From PFJX01 sp040757575 (GTDB lineage: Bacteria; Pseudomonadota; Gammaproteobacteria; Burkholderiales; Thiobacillaceae): a DNA stretch of 64,000 nt. A program made the translations under genes and the position numbers. Shown here one piece after another: positions 38,108 to 48,200 of this stretch. The notes below the pieces were generated by a model. The model had not been told where the DNA came from. It ran no database searches and worked only from the letters and a program-made list of their open reading frames with translations. Where the stretch lies: contig JBFLXA010000003.1 in NCBI GenBank assembly GCA_040757575.1, positions 197,713-261,712 of the forward strand. Reading direction: 5' to 3'. Numbering within the stretch: the stretch's first letter is position 1; each line of letters begins with the position of its first letter.

Positions 38108-38557
38108 TGGATGCACACGAATCCGGCCGCGCATGCCCGCCTCGAAATGCCCCGGCACCAGACAGGCGAAATCGAAATTGCCGGTGCGGGTGAAAAGCCA
38201 GACCAGTTCGCCGGCCTTGCCTGGTTCAACCGTTACGGCGTTGGGATCGTCGTGCTCCATTTCCGGGAACTTGCGCATCAGGGCCGCGTGCGCTTTCAAC
38301 TCGGCCAGGGTGCCCAGCACCATTTCGTGCTTCATCTGGCCGCCGTTGACCACTTTGAAGCGGATGGTCTGGCCGCGTTTGACCCGAATCTCGCTGGGCG
38401 AGAAACGCATGTCGTCGCTGGTGGCGATCTCGATGGTGCGGTCTATTTTGGCGTGGTCACCCGGTTTGCCCAGGGCCGAGGCATGGCTCGGCGAGGCCTG
38501 GGCGGCGCTGGTGGAGAGGGCGATCACTGCGAACAGAATGAGAACGTGCTTGCGCAT
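38105..38557 (-). CDS. Periplasmic cupredoxin (blue copper protein)
   Basis: A 150-residue secreted protein with a cupredoxin fold. Type 1 copper ligands are visible: His in MKHEM, then Cys, His and Met in FACLVPGHFEAGM near the C-terminus. It follows the multicopper oxidase gene and probably passes electrons or copper to it. Starts 17 bases after the oxidase stop. Confidence 0.9.
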   Translation of the reverse strand: MRKHVLILFAVIALSTSAAQASPSHASALGKPGDHAKIDRTIEIATSDDMRFSPSEIRVKRGQTIRFKVVNGGQMKHEMVLGTLAELKAHAALMRKFPEMEHDDPNAVTVEPGKAGELVWLFTRTGNFDFACLVPGHFEAGMRGRIRVHP

Positions 38558-38573
38558 GGCGCTTCCTTTTGGG

Positions 38574-39941
38574 TCAATGGCTTTCGTGGCCAGTGGGTTT
38601 GCGGGCCTTCAGGGTGTGTTCGTCGGCGGCCGGGCCGGACTGGCGTTCGGCGCTCGGCGCGTCACAGCCCCATTCCCACGCCACCGTGCCTTGCGGATGC
38701 TTGAACCAGCCCGGATCGCGGTAGTCGCCGGGTTTCACGTCGTCGCGTACCTTCACTACCGTGAACATGCCGCCCATCTCCAGCGGCCCGAACGGCCCCC
38801 AGCCGGTCATCATGGGCAAGGTGTTGTCCGGCAGGGGCATTTCCATCTCGCCCATTTCCGCCATGCCCTTGCTGCCCATTTCCATGTAGTCGGGCACCAG
38901 CTTGCCGATGCGCTCGGTGATGTCGTGCTGGTCGACGCCGATCAGGGTGGGTACGTCGTGGCCCATGGCATTCATGGTGTGGTGAGACTTGTGGCAGTGG
39001 AAGGCCCAGTCGCCCGGTGCGTCTGCGATGAATTCGATGGCACGCATCTGGCCCACCGCCACGTCCGTGGTCACCTCCGGCCAGCGCGCCGATTTCGGCA
39101 CCCAGCCTCCGTCGGTGCCGGTCACCTCGAAATCCACACCGTGCAAGTGCAGCGGGTGGTTGGTCATGGTCAGGTTGCCGGTGCGGATGCGCACCCGGTC
39201 GCCAGTGCGGCACACCAGCGGGTCAATGGCCGGGAACACCCGGCTGTTGAAACACCACAGATTGAAGTCCAGCATGGTGTTGACCTTGGGAGTGGCCGCG
39301 CCCGGTTCGATATCGAAGGCGTTGAGCAGGAACACGAAGTCCCGGTCCACGCGCATGAAGTCCGGGTCTTTCGGATGCACGACGATGAAGCCCATCATGC
39401 CCATGGCCATCTGCACCATCTCATCGGCGTGTGGGTGATACATGAAGGTGCCCGATTTTTTCATCTGGAATTCGTAGACGAAGGTCTTGCCCGGCTTGAT
39501 CTGGGGCTGGGTCAGGCCGCCCACGCCGTCCATGCCGTTGGGCAGCAGGATGCCGTGCCAGTGCACGGCCGTATGCTCGGGCAGCTTGTTGGTGACAAAG
39601 ATGCGGATGCGGTCGCCTTCCACGCATTCGATGGTGGGGCCGGGGCTGGAACCGTTGTAGCCCCACAGCCGGGCCTTCATGCCCGGCGCCAGCTCGCGTA
39701 CGACCGGCTCTGCCACCAGGTGGAATTCCTTGACGCCATCCTTCATGCGCCAAGGCAGAGACCAGCCGTTGAGGGTGATTACGGGGTTATAGGGGCGGCC
39801 CTCCCTGGGCGCCAGCGGTGGCTGGGTGGCGGGGTCGGTGAATACGGGGGCTTCGGGCAACGAGGCCGCGCCGACGCGGGTAACCAACCCGGCACCCAAA
39901 ACGGCGGCACCGGAGCGGCTGAGGAATTGGCGGCGATCCAT
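38574..39941 (-). CDS. Multicopper oxidase, Tat-exported
   Basis: A 455-residue periplasmic oxidase. A twin-arginine signal (MDRRQFLSRSG) shows folded export. Copper-binding motifs are AVHWHGI, MYHPHADE, NHPLHLHG and HCHKSHHTMNAMGH, which give the trinuclear and type 1 sites. A Met-rich loop (MGSKGMAEMGEMEM) after the last motif resembles CueO-like regulators of Cu(I) oxidation. It would oxidise Cu(I) to the less toxic Cu(II). It sits in the operon starting at the divergent promoter near 41450. Confidence 0.92.
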   Translation of the reverse strand: MDRRQFLSRSGAAVLGAGLVTRVGAASLPEAPVFTDPATQPPLAPREGRPYNPVITLNGWSLPWRMKDGVKEFHLVAEPVVRELAPGMKARLWGYNGSSPGPTIECVEGDRIRIFVTNKLPEHTAVHWHGILLPNGMDGVGGLTQPQIKPGKTFVYEFQMKKSGTFMYHPHADEMVQMAMGMMGFIVVHPKDPDFMRVDRDFVFLLNAFDIEPGAATPKVNTMLDFNLWCFNSRVFPAIDPLVCRTGDRVRIRTGNLTMTNHPLHLHGVDFEVTGTDGGWVPKSARWPEVTTDVAVGQMRAIEFIADAPGDWAFHCHKSHHTMNAMGHDVPTLIGVDQHDITERIGKLVPDYMEMGSKGMAEMGEMEMPLPDNTLPMMTGWGPFGPLEMGGMFTVVKVRDDVKPGDYRDPGWFKHPQGTVAWEWGCDAPSAERQSGPAADEHTLKARKPTGHESH

Positions 39942-39955
39942 GATTTTGTCCTTTC

Positions 39956-41380
39956 TCAGTGACCGCCGGCCGCTTCGGCCGCGGGCGTGCTTTTCGAGAT
40001 TGTCATGGCGCCGGCGCCGCGACCGTTGAGGGTGATCTGGAGATTGCTCTCCGCTACCCAGAATTCCTTCTGGGCCTGGATGGCGGCATTGACGGCCGCC
40101 ACTTGGGAGCGGGTGTCGGCGAGCAGATCCCAGACACCGATCAGCATGCCGTTGTAGCGCAGCAGTGCCTCTTCGGAGAGGCTTTTGCGCAGTGGCACGA
40201 TCTCGTCCCGATAGCTCGCCGCCAGTTCATGGGCGGCGCGGTAGCCCGCATAGGCGTCGCGCACCTCCGATTCGGCGTTCACCGCCAGCTCGGCCACCCG
40301 GTGCATGGCCTGGGTGTACAGCGCCTCGGCCTTAATCGTGCGCGCCCCGCCCCAGTCGAAGATGGGCAGGGACAACTCGATTTCGTATCCCCGCGCATGG
40401 GGTTGCCCGGACACGTTGTTGTTCAAGTAGCTCACTTCCAGCACGTTGACGAAGCGGGTGGCCTTGACCAGGCCCAGGCTCTTCGCCAGTCCATCCAGTT
40501 CCCGCTTGGCCACGTCGAGATCGAGGCGACCGTCCATGGCCCGTTGCAGGACAGCTTTTTCCTCCATCAGGCTGGCGGGCAGGTCCGGCAGGCGGTCCGG
40601 CAGCGTGAAGCCGCGCTGCGCCCCGGAGAGCCCCAACACCCGCGCCAGACGTTCACGGGCGGCGCTTTCCGTCAGGCGGACGCGGGTCAGTTCGGCACGC
40701 GTTTCGGCCTGGAATAATTGTTCCCGCTGCTGGCGCTGGCGGCTGAAATTGCCCACGTCGGCCATGCGCTTGGCCAGCATCGCGCCGGCCTCGGCGGCGG
40801 CCAGCACGTCTTCCTGGTATCGCGCCGCCTGGCGAGCGGCCACGGCCTCGAACCATGCCTGGCGGGCGGCCTGGGCCAAGCGCATCACCTCTTCAGCAAC
40901 CCGCAGCTGGGTGGCCTGGAAACGGCGCTGCTCGATTTCAGATCGCGTGGACAGGGTCAGCAGCCCCATCAGATCGAACAGAAACTTGCGTTCATATTCC
41001 CGCTCGCCGCCGCCTTCCAGACGGGCGAAAGTAAAGCCCGGATTGCGCAATCTTCCGGCCTGGACGAGATCGGCTTCCGCGATGCCCAGGTCAGCGAGGC
41101 TGGCTTGAAGACCGCGGTTGTTCAGGAGGGCAATCTTCACCGCGCGTTCCGCGTCGAGCTGCCCGTTCAGGAGCCGTTTCACTTCCGCTCCGGCATTTTC
41201 GCCGTCCTGTTCGGTCTTGATGGTTTGCGGGGCGATGCCCTGGCGCTCGCGTGTGATCGAGGCCACCTTGTCGAGTCCGCCGTCCTGGCTGAAGCTGGCG
41301 CAGCCAGCCAGCACGGTCGTTCCCAACAGCAACAGCGGCAGCCGGATTCGCATTCCTTTCTGACTTATGGATTGGGTCAT
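39956..41380 (-). CDS. Outer-membrane TolC-family lipoprotein, first gene of copper operon
   Basis: A 474-residue outer-membrane factor with lipobox LAGC (about Cys26) and two OEP halves rich in alanine coiled coil. It resembles the CopB/TolC-like lipoproteins paired with multicopper oxidases rather than the CusC at 35466. ATG 41380 follows GGAGATCAGGC. It is divergent from the response regulator gene, with a shared operator between them. Confidence 0.85.
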   Translation of the reverse strand: MTQSISQKGMRIRLPLLLLGTTVLAGCASFSQDGGLDKVASITRERQGIAPQTIKTEQDGENAGAEVKRLLNGQLDAERAVKIALLNNRGLQASLADLGIAEADLVQAGRLRNPGFTFARLEGGGEREYERKFLFDLMGLLTLSTRSEIEQRRFQATQLRVAEEVMRLAQAARQAWFEAVAARQAARYQEDVLAAAEAGAMLAKRMADVGNFSRQRQQREQLFQAETRAELTRVRLTESAARERLARVLGLSGAQRGFTLPDRLPDLPASLMEEKAVLQRAMDGRLDLDVAKRELDGLAKSLGLVKATRFVNVLEVSYLNNNVSGQPHARGYEIELSLPIFDWGGARTIKAEALYTQAMHRVAELAVNAESEVRDAYAGYRAAHELAASYRDEIVPLRKSLSEEALLRYNGMLIGVWDLLADTRSQVAAVNAAIQAQKEFWVAESNLQITLNGRGAGAMTISKSTPAAEAAGGH

Positions 41381-41452
41381 GCCTGATCTCCATGGGTTAT
41401 TCATCGGTGAGGCCATTGTTGATAAGGGCATCCGTCATGAACCTGACGGGTG

Positions 41453-41469
41453 GATTACAAAAATGTCAG
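41453..41469. promoter_or_regulatory. Putative CopR/CusR operator in the divergent copper promoter
   Basis: GATTACAAAAATGTCAG (minus-strand CTGACATTTTTGTAATC) lies between the divergent starts at 41380 and 41528. It has the look of copper response regulator boxes (TGACA...TGTAAT) and recurs almost unchanged at 28993-29008. It probably serves both directions, giving autoregulation of the two-component system. Confidence 0.65.
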
Positions 41470-41527
41470 GTTTGATTCGCCTCCCCATGTCTGTGGCAGG
41501 ATGTCTCCATTGCGCAAGGAGGCATGT

Positions 41528-42208
41528 ATGAAAATTCTGGTGGTCGAGGATGAACCCAAGACCGGTGATTACCTGAAACAAGGCCTCACCGAGGCCGGTT
41601 TCGTCACCGATCTGGCCCGCGACGGCTGGGATGGACTGGAGATGGCCAAGGCGAATCCCTACGACCTTTTGATCCTGGATGTGATGCTGCCCGGCCTCAA
41701 CGGCTGGCAGGTCCTCGAAGGCTTACGTCGCGCCGGCCTGGACACGCCGGTGCTGTTCCTGACCGCGCGCGATCAGGTCGAAGATCGGGTCAAGGGCCTG
41801 GAATTGGGCGCAGACGATTATCTGGTCAAGCCCTTCGCCTTCGCCGAATTGCTCGCCCGCGTACGTACCCTGCTGCGCCGGGGGCGGGGCGGCCTGGAGC
41901 CGACCGTGCTCAAGGTCGCCGACCTGGAACTGGACCTGCTGCGCCGACGGGCGAATCGCGCCGGCAAGAAGATCGACCTGACGGCCAAGGAATTCGCCCT
42001 GCTGGAACTGCTGTTGCGCCGCCAGGGCGAGGTGTTGCCGAGATCGCTGATCGCCTCCCAGGTCTGGGACATGAACTTCGATTCGGATACCAACGTCATC
42101 GACGTAGCGGTTCGCCGTCTGCGCGCCAAGGTGGATGATGGATTCGAGCCCCGTCTGATCCATACCGTGCGCGGCATGGGCTACGTATTGGATGACAGCG
42201 AGCGTTAG
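41528..42208 (+). CDS. copR: Copper-responsive OmpR-family response regulator
   Basis: A 226-residue response regulator with receiver domain (phosphoacceptor Asp51 in LLILDVMLPG; acidic pair ED near residue 8; Lys in YLVKPFAF) and a C-terminal winged helix (about 125-222). It starts ATGAAAATTCTG after AGGAGG; the longer frame from 41450 runs through the operator. Closest in layout to CopR/CusR/IrlR. It is followed by a small Cys-rich gene and the sensor kinase. Confidence 0.9.
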   Translation: MKILVVEDEPKTGDYLKQGLTEAGFVTDLARDGWDGLEMAKANPYDLLILDVMLPGLNGWQVLEGLRRAGLDTPVLFLTARDQVEDRVKGLELGADDYLVKPFAFAELLARVRTLLRRGRGGLEPTVLKVADLELDLLRRRANRAGKKIDLTAKEFALLELLLRRQGEVLPRSLIASQVWDMNFDSDTNVIDVAVRRLRAKVDDGFEPRLIHTVRGMGYVLDDSER

Positions 42209-42241
42209 CGCCGGATTGAACATCGAGAAGGATTTCATCAC

Positions 42242-42457
42242 ATGACGATCACAACGGACGAGAGCAACGAACTGTGTTTCGGTTGCGTTTACTACCCGCC
42301 CAATCTGCCTCGCCATGCCTATGAGCAGGCGGACTGGGACATGCTCCAGGCCCGCTCATGCTCGTTCGAACATGAACCGGGTGACGCGCATTGCGTGGCC
42401 ACGCGCAAAACCAGTTGCACGCTTGTGGATCTGGTACCCAGGGCCTCCGCGCAATGA
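42242..42457 (+). CDS. Small Cys-rich protein between regulator and kinase genes
   Basis: A 71-residue protein without signal peptide, with five cysteines (LCFGC, RSCSF, AHCVA, TSCTL) and several His. A GAAGGA ribosome site precedes ATG 42242, and the stop overlaps the kinase start as ATGA, so it is a genuine coupled gene. I do not recognise the family. A metal-binding partner of the two-component system is conceivable. Confidence 0.72.
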   Translation: MTITTDESNELCFGCVYYPPNLPRHAYEQADWDMLQARSCSFEHEPGDAHCVATRKTSCTLVDLVPRASAQ

Positions 42458-43836
42458 AGTCCCTGTCTCTGACCGCGCGGGTCAGCCTGTTATTTGGCTT
42501 GGTCGTCACCGTGGTTCTGTTCAGCCTGGGCTGGCTGGTGGCCTGGTCGGTGGATCGCCATTTCCAGGAAATGGATCGACACGAACTGGAGGGTAAACTG
42601 GCCCTGGTAACCAATCTGTTGGCCAAGGCGAACTCATCCGATGCCCTGGATGGCGTACCCAAGGAGCTGGACGACGCGCTGGTTGGCCATGATGGGCTTT
42701 CGGTCACGCTGGTCGATGCCCAGGGCAACAAATGGTTCGCCAGCCGCGACCTGGATTTCCCCTCCGAGCTTTTCCGGGCGCCATCAGACCATGGTCTGAC
42801 CGTTTGGCGGGAAGGCGAGCAGGGCTTTCGCGGCCTGAAAGCGACCGTGACGACCGGCGACGGCCGCACCCTCACCGTCGCCATCGTGCTCGACATCAGC
42901 CACCACTTGCATTTCATCGACACCTTCAAGCGCGGCGTGGCCCTCGCCATGATTCTGGCTGCCCTGCTTACCGCCGGTCTGGGCTGGCTGGCCGTGCGGA
43001 CCGGTTTGCTGCCCTTGCGGCAAATGATCGAACTGGCGACCGGCCTGTCGGCCAACCGCCTTGATCAGAGGCTGCCGGAATCAGGGCTGCCGCCTGAAAT
43101 CCGCAGCCTGGCCGTCGCCTTCAACGCCATGCTGGAGCGTCTGGAGGACTCCTTTGTCCGACTGTCCGAGTTCTCATCCGACATTGCCCATGAACTGCGT
43201 ACCCCGGTATCCAATCTGCTGACCCAGACCCAGGTCGCGCTTTCCCATCCCAGAACGGCCGCCGAGTATCGCGAAGTGCTGCAATCCAGTGCCGAGGAGT
43301 ATGAGCGTCTGGCCCGGATGATCGGCGACATGCTGTTCCTGGCCAAGGCGGACAACAAGCTCCTGGCGCTTAACCATGAAAACGTGGATCTGGGCGAGGA
43401 AGCAGGAAAATTGGTCGAGTTCTACGGCATCCTGGCCGAAGAACAAGGTGTCAGGCTTGAGGTTGCCGGATCGGCCACCACGCGAGGCGACCGGCTCATG
43501 TTGCGGCGGGCCATGTCCAACCTGCTGTCGAATGCCATCCGGCACAGTCAGGCTGGCGGCACCGTGGCGATCAGACTAAGCGGAGATGCTACCCACGCCA
43601 CACTGGTAGTGGAAAATCCCGGTTCAATTCCCCCCGAGCAGTTGCCTCGCCTGTTCGACCGTTTCTATACCGGAGACCCTTCCCGCCGCGCCGGTGGCGA
43701 GGGGGTCGGGCTTGGACTGGCGATTGTGCGTTCCATCATGAAGACACACGGGGGCTCAGTCGACGTCACGTCACAGCTGGGGCTTACTTGCTTTGTGCTG
43801 CGTTTGCCAGGTCAGGAAGACCAACAGTCAACCTGA
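42454..43836 (+). CDS. copS: Heavy-metal sensor histidine kinase
   Basis: A 460-residue membrane kinase: two membrane helices (about 10-32 and 160-185) flanking a periplasmic sensor domain, a HAMP linker, phosphoacceptor His246 in SSDIAHELRTP, and an HATPase domain with NLLSNAIRHS, GEGVGLGLAIVRSI. Architecture matches CusS/CopS/IrlS sensors of periplasmic metal. Starts at 42454 overlapping the small Cys-rich gene. Confidence 0.9.
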   Translation: MKSLSLTARVSLLFGLVVTVVLFSLGWLVAWSVDRHFQEMDRHELEGKLALVTNLLAKANSSDALDGVPKELDDALVGHDGLSVTLVDAQGNKWFASRDLDFPSELFRAPSDHGLTVWREGEQGFRGLKATVTTGDGRTLTVAIVLDISHHLHFIDTFKRGVALAMILAALLTAGLGWLAVRTGLLPLRQMIELATGLSANRLDQRLPESGLPPEIRSLAVAFNAMLERLEDSFVRLSEFSSDIAHELRTPVSNLLTQTQVALSHPRTAAEYREVLQSSAEEYERLARMIGDMLFLAKADNKLLALNHENVDLGEEAGKLVEFYGILAEEQGVRLEVAGSATTRGDRLMLRRAMSNLLSNAIRHSQAGGTVAIRLSGDATHATLVVENPGSIPPEQLPRLFDRFYTGDPSRRAGGEGVGLGLAIVRSIMKTHGGSVDVTSQLGLTCFVLRLPGQEDQQST

Positions 43837-44409
43837 CGTGAAAGTCGCGGCAGCGGCTCTCGTTGCCTCCTTCAATGAGTGATCGAAGGGGCATATACCT
43901 GCCCCTCGTGGACCCAAGAGAGAAATCTTGCGATCAAGCAAAGATTCAAGGATGACCACTGGGAAGCACAATCTAATGCTCTGGATTACCCCCTAGCACG
44001 AATGCCACGTCCAGTCTGGGTCGCCCCAGCACCGCCAATTCCAAAAGGCCAGACGTTGCTCTCGCCTTTTTTACGTCTGCACACCGTGCTAGTGCTAGTG
44101 CTGGTGTTGGTTCCTGGATTCGTGCGAAGGGCGGCACCAACCCGAAAACCCTGGTTTCGGCGGCTTTCCTGCTCTCTGTGCTCTCCGTTCTCTGTGCCTT
44201 TCGTACGATCCCCAGTGTTTACGCGGGTTCCGGGCCGTGAGTCTGAACAATATATTGGGGGTCGAAGGCGACAAGATCCGTTTTGCCGATGTCCATCAAG
44301 GGTAAGCAACGTAGCCCGTTGCTCCTGACCTTGCGAGGTCGCTTGGCGTGTAAATCACGACCCAGTCTGTGTTGGGTCAACGGATGGGCTGCTCCAGCCT
44401 GCACACCCA
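43837..44409. other. Spacer between the two metal modules, no gene recognised
   Basis: About 570 bases. Frames here have no ribosome sites or recognisable motifs. There is a short tandem of GTGCTA-type hexamers (GTGCTAGTGCTAGTGCTGGTG near 44086-44106) and a CTCTGTG-rich tract near 44170-44200. GC content and codon pattern differ from the flanks, so this may be relic or recombined DNA joining the modules. Confidence 0.45.
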
Positions 44410-44802
44410 CTATTTGGTCGGCTTGGCCTCCTCCAGACGGAACGTTCTGCCATTCTGAGTCCGACACGAGCCCTTAACATCAGGTAGGTGGCTTACCCAC
44501 TCGCAGTCCAGGCGATCGCCTTCCTTGGTCTTCAAGACAGCTTGACCTTCCCTGATATGCCGTCGATGGACTTTGGACATGGTGCGATAGGCACCACGGC
44601 ATTCCGCGTCCAAACAACGCTCGCTATCCCATTCGCCTACATAGCGCTTGCCATCCAGCATCACTTCCATGGAATTTGGCTGCAGCCAAGTCAAAGTTAG
44701 CGTACCCACTGCCTGCGTGGTGTTTGAGTCGTCCTTGAGGGCCACGTTGGAAGAACAGCCAGCCATGGCAATCAGGGGCAGGATCAGCATCAATCGTTTC
44801 AT
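44410..44802 (-). CDS. Lipoprotein of the metal module, copy 2
   Basis: A 130-residue lipoprotein (lipobox MAGC) paralogous to 24178-24567, with identical blocks SMEVMLDGKRYVG, WDSERCL and LDCEWVSHLPD. Here it ends the second metal module as the other ends the ATPase operon. The start at 44802 follows GGAGATCG. Cysteine positions are conserved between copies. Confidence 0.78.
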   Translation of the reverse strand: MKRLMLILPLIAMAGCSSNVALKDDSNTTQAVGTLTLTWLQPNSMEVMLDGKRYVGEWDSERCLDAECRGAYRTMSKVHRRHIREGQAVLKTKEGDRLDCEWVSHLPDVKGSCRTQNGRTFRLEEAKPTK

Positions 44803-44837
44803 TTCGATCTCCTTTCGATGGGTAGGTGTTGTCGGCA

Positions 44838-45221
44838 TCAGCGCAGTACGAAGCGCACGGTCAGGGCGGGTTTGCCTGGCAGGTTCACGAGAGCCACCGC
44901 CTTGGCTCCGGTTACCTTGAACTGGCCCATGGCCTCAAGCTTGTCGCCAGCGGGCTTGAGCGCGACTTCCTGTTTCACGCCACCGGCCAGCAGGGTTAGC
45001 TTGGCGCTGGCCTTGGCGACATCGACCGGCTTGCCGTGGTCACGCACATGGAGGCGCAGGCTGTCCGGCTTGGCGACCAGTTCGAAGTCGATGTCCTTGG
45101 CCTCGGCCACCACGCCGCCGTGCAGGGCGGTGTGTTCGTGAGCATGATCGTGACCGCCGGCCGCGAAGGCGCCGTTGCTCAGTCCGAAGGCCAGGGCGGT
45201 AAGTAGATGGATAGGTTTCAT
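44838..45221 (-). CDS. Small periplasmic protein downstream of RND pump, copy 2
   Basis: A 127-residue secreted protein: signal peptide (ending GAFA), His-rich start (AGGHDHAHEH), then HGGVVAEAKD and a beta-rich domain with AKLTLLAGGVKQE. Paralogous to 30240-30614. GGAAAGGAAACACC precedes ATG 45221. Probably metal-binding; no named function. Confidence 0.72.
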   Translation of the reverse strand: MKPIHLLTALAFGLSNGAFAAGGHDHAHEHTALHGGVVAEAKDIDFELVAKPDSLRLHVRDHGKPVDVAKASAKLTLLAGGVKQEVALKPAGDKLEAMGQFKVTGAKAVALVNLPGKPALTVRFVLR

Positions 45222-45261
45222 GGTGTTTCCTTTCCTTGGGGGATGTGAACGAAGGTTGGCA

Positions 45262-48200
45262 TCACAACGCCTCGGCATCGCGGTCGGCGAGCAGACGCTC
45301 GGCATCCCGGCGCCCGAACAGCCAGAACAGCGCGGGGGTGAGATAGGTGTCGAGCAGGGTGGAGCTGATGAGTCCGGAGAAGATGACCACGGCCACCGGG
45401 TGGAGGATTTCCGTGCCGGGTCGTTCCGCCTCGAACAGCAGCGGGGCCAGGGCGAAGGCGGTAACCAGGGCGGTCATCAGCACCGGCGCCAAGCGCTCCA
45501 GCGAACCGCGCACGATCATCGTGTGATCGAAGTCCTCGCCTTCGCGGCGCATCAGGTTGATGTAGTGGCTGACCTTGAGGATGCCGTTGCGTACCGAGAT
45601 GCCGGCCAGGGTGATGAAGCCGATAAGCGCCGCCACGGAAAGCGGCTGCCCGGATAGCCACAGCCCCAGCACCGCGCCCACCAGGGCCAGCGGGATGTTG
45701 GCCATGATCAACAACGACAGCCGCGCCGACTTGTAGCGGCTGTAAAGCACCACGAACATCAGCGTGAGCGACACGATGGACAACAGGCCGACCAGCTTCG
45801 AGGCCTCTTCCTGGGCCTGGAACTGGCCGCCCAGGGTGACGAAGTAGCCCTCGGGCAGTTTCGTGCCCCCGACCGCCTTGCGGATGTCGGCCACCACCTC
45901 GGACAGTGCCCGGCCCTGGGCGTTGGCCGAGAGGACGATGCGGCGCTTGCCGTCGTCGCGGCTGATCTGGTTGGGGCCGTCGCTATCCTCGATGGTGGCG
46001 ATGCGCGACAGGGGCACGCTGCCGCTCGGAGTGCTGAACTGGATGCGACTTAAGCCCTCCACCGTGCGCGCCGATTCCGGCAGACGCATGACCAGGGCGA
46101 AACGCCGGCCGCCCTCGACGATCTGGGCGGATTTCTCGCCCTCCACCAGGCCTTGCAGCATGGCCAGGATTTGCGGCGTCGGCACGCCGTATTGCGCCGC
46201 TGCCGCATAGTCGATGCGCACCTTGATCTGGGGTGCGAGCACCTGCTTTTCGATTTGCAGGTCGGCCAGCCCGGGGATGCCGGCAAGCTTGCCGCGCAGC
46301 AGGTCGGCCTGGGCGCGCAGGGTATCCAGGTCATCGCCGTAGATCTTGATGGCGATCTGCGAGCGCACACCGGACAGCATGTGGTCGATGCGATGCGAAA
46401 TGGGCTGGCCGATTTCGATGGCGGCGGGCAGGTTGATGAGGCGCCCGCGGATGTCGGCCTTGATGTCGTCCAGCGGTCGGGTCAATTCGGCGGCAGGCTT
46501 GATGCCCACGTCCAGTTCGCTGACATGCACCCCCTCGGCATGCTCGTCCAGTTCGGCGCGGCCACTGCGCCGTCCGACATGAACCACCTCCGGCACCTGG
46601 CGCACCAACACCTCGGCCTGCCGCGCCAGGGCGGACGATTCGGCCAGGGTCACCCCAGGATTCAGGCGCAGACCGATGAGCAGGGTGCCCTCGTTGAACG
46701 GCGGCAGGAAGGTGGTGGGGAAGAACGGCACCGCCACCGCCGCTACCAGCACCGCCGTAGCCCCCGCCGCCAAGGCTGCACGGGGTCGGTCCAGCACGGC
46801 TTGCAGGCTGCCGCGATACCTGGACTTGAGCCAGGCCAAGAGCCGCGTATCGCCGTGGTCGAGGGACTTCATTCGGGGAAGGAGGTAGAACGCCAGCACC
46901 GGGGTGATGGACACCGACACCACCAGGGAGGCCAGGGTCGAGACGATGAAGGCGATCCCGAGTGGCACGAACAGCCTGCCCTCCATGCCGGGCAGGGCGA
47001 ACAGCGGCAGGAATACCAGCACGATGATGAGCGTGGCGTAAAGGATGGCGGAACGTACCTCCAGGGTGGCGTGGGCCACCAGCTCGATGGGATGCAGGCG
47101 ATGATCAGGGTGCTTGGCCCGGTCTTCCTTAAGCCGTCGCAAGACGTTCTCGATGCCCACCACCGCATCGTCCACCAGGCCGCCGATGGCGATGGCGAGT
47201 CCCCCGAGGGTCATGGTGTTGATCGACATGCCGAAATACTTGAACACCAATGCGGTCATGAAGATCGACACCGGGATGGCGGTGAGTGCGATCACGGTCG
47301 GGCGCAAGGTGCCCAGGAAGAAGAACAGGATCACCGCGACGAACACCGAGGCGCCGATCAGCTTGCCCTTCAAGGTATCGATGGAGGCCTCGATGAAGCT
47401 GGCCTGGCGGAAGGTGACACGGGGCTCGGCCATGCCCGCTGGAAGTCCCTGCTTGAGCGAGCCCAGGGCGTCCTCGATGGAGCGGGTCAGCCCGATGGTG
47501 TCCGCCGTGGGCTGTTTCTGGATGCCCAGGATCACCGCCGGGCGGCCCTCGAATCCGGCGTCGCCGCGCTTGATGGCCGGGGCGAAGGTCACCTCGGCGA
47601 TCTGGCGCAGCAGGATGGGTTGGCCGCTGCGCGCAGTCAGCGCCAGATTCTTCAGGTCTTCCAGGCGCGAGGTGCGGCCCAGATTGCGGATCAGATATTC
47701 CCGGCCGTTGAGTTCCAGGAAGCCCCCCGACGAGTTCGAGGAGAAGCCGCGCAGGGCGCCGTCGAGTTGGTCGTGATTGACACCCAGTTCCGCCATGCGC
47801 ACGGTATCCGGCTGCACCTGGAACTGGCGCACCTCGCCGCCGATGGGGATGACCTGCGCGACGCCGGGGATCGCCATGAGGCGAGGCCGGAGTACCCAGT
47901 CGGCGTATTCGCGCACCTGCATGGGGGTGATCTTTCCCGTGTCGATGGGGATGGCGATCTGCATGATCTCGCCCATGATCGAGCTGATCGGCCCCATGCG
48001 CGGCGTCACCCCATCGGGCAGACCTTCTTCCATGGAGGTGAGGCGTTCCGAGACCATCTGCCGCGCCCGGAAGATGTCGGTGCGCCAGTCGAAGGTGACG
48101 TAGATGAAGGACAGTCCGGCGCTGGACACCGAACGCACGCTCTCCACCCCAGGCAGGCCGTTCATGGTGGTCTCCAGCGGGAAGGTGATGAGTTGCTCCA

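Noticed and set aside
43986..44309. 107-codon minus-strand frame in the spacer
   Set aside because: Thr/Ser run comes from the hexamer repeat; no ribosome site and no motif.
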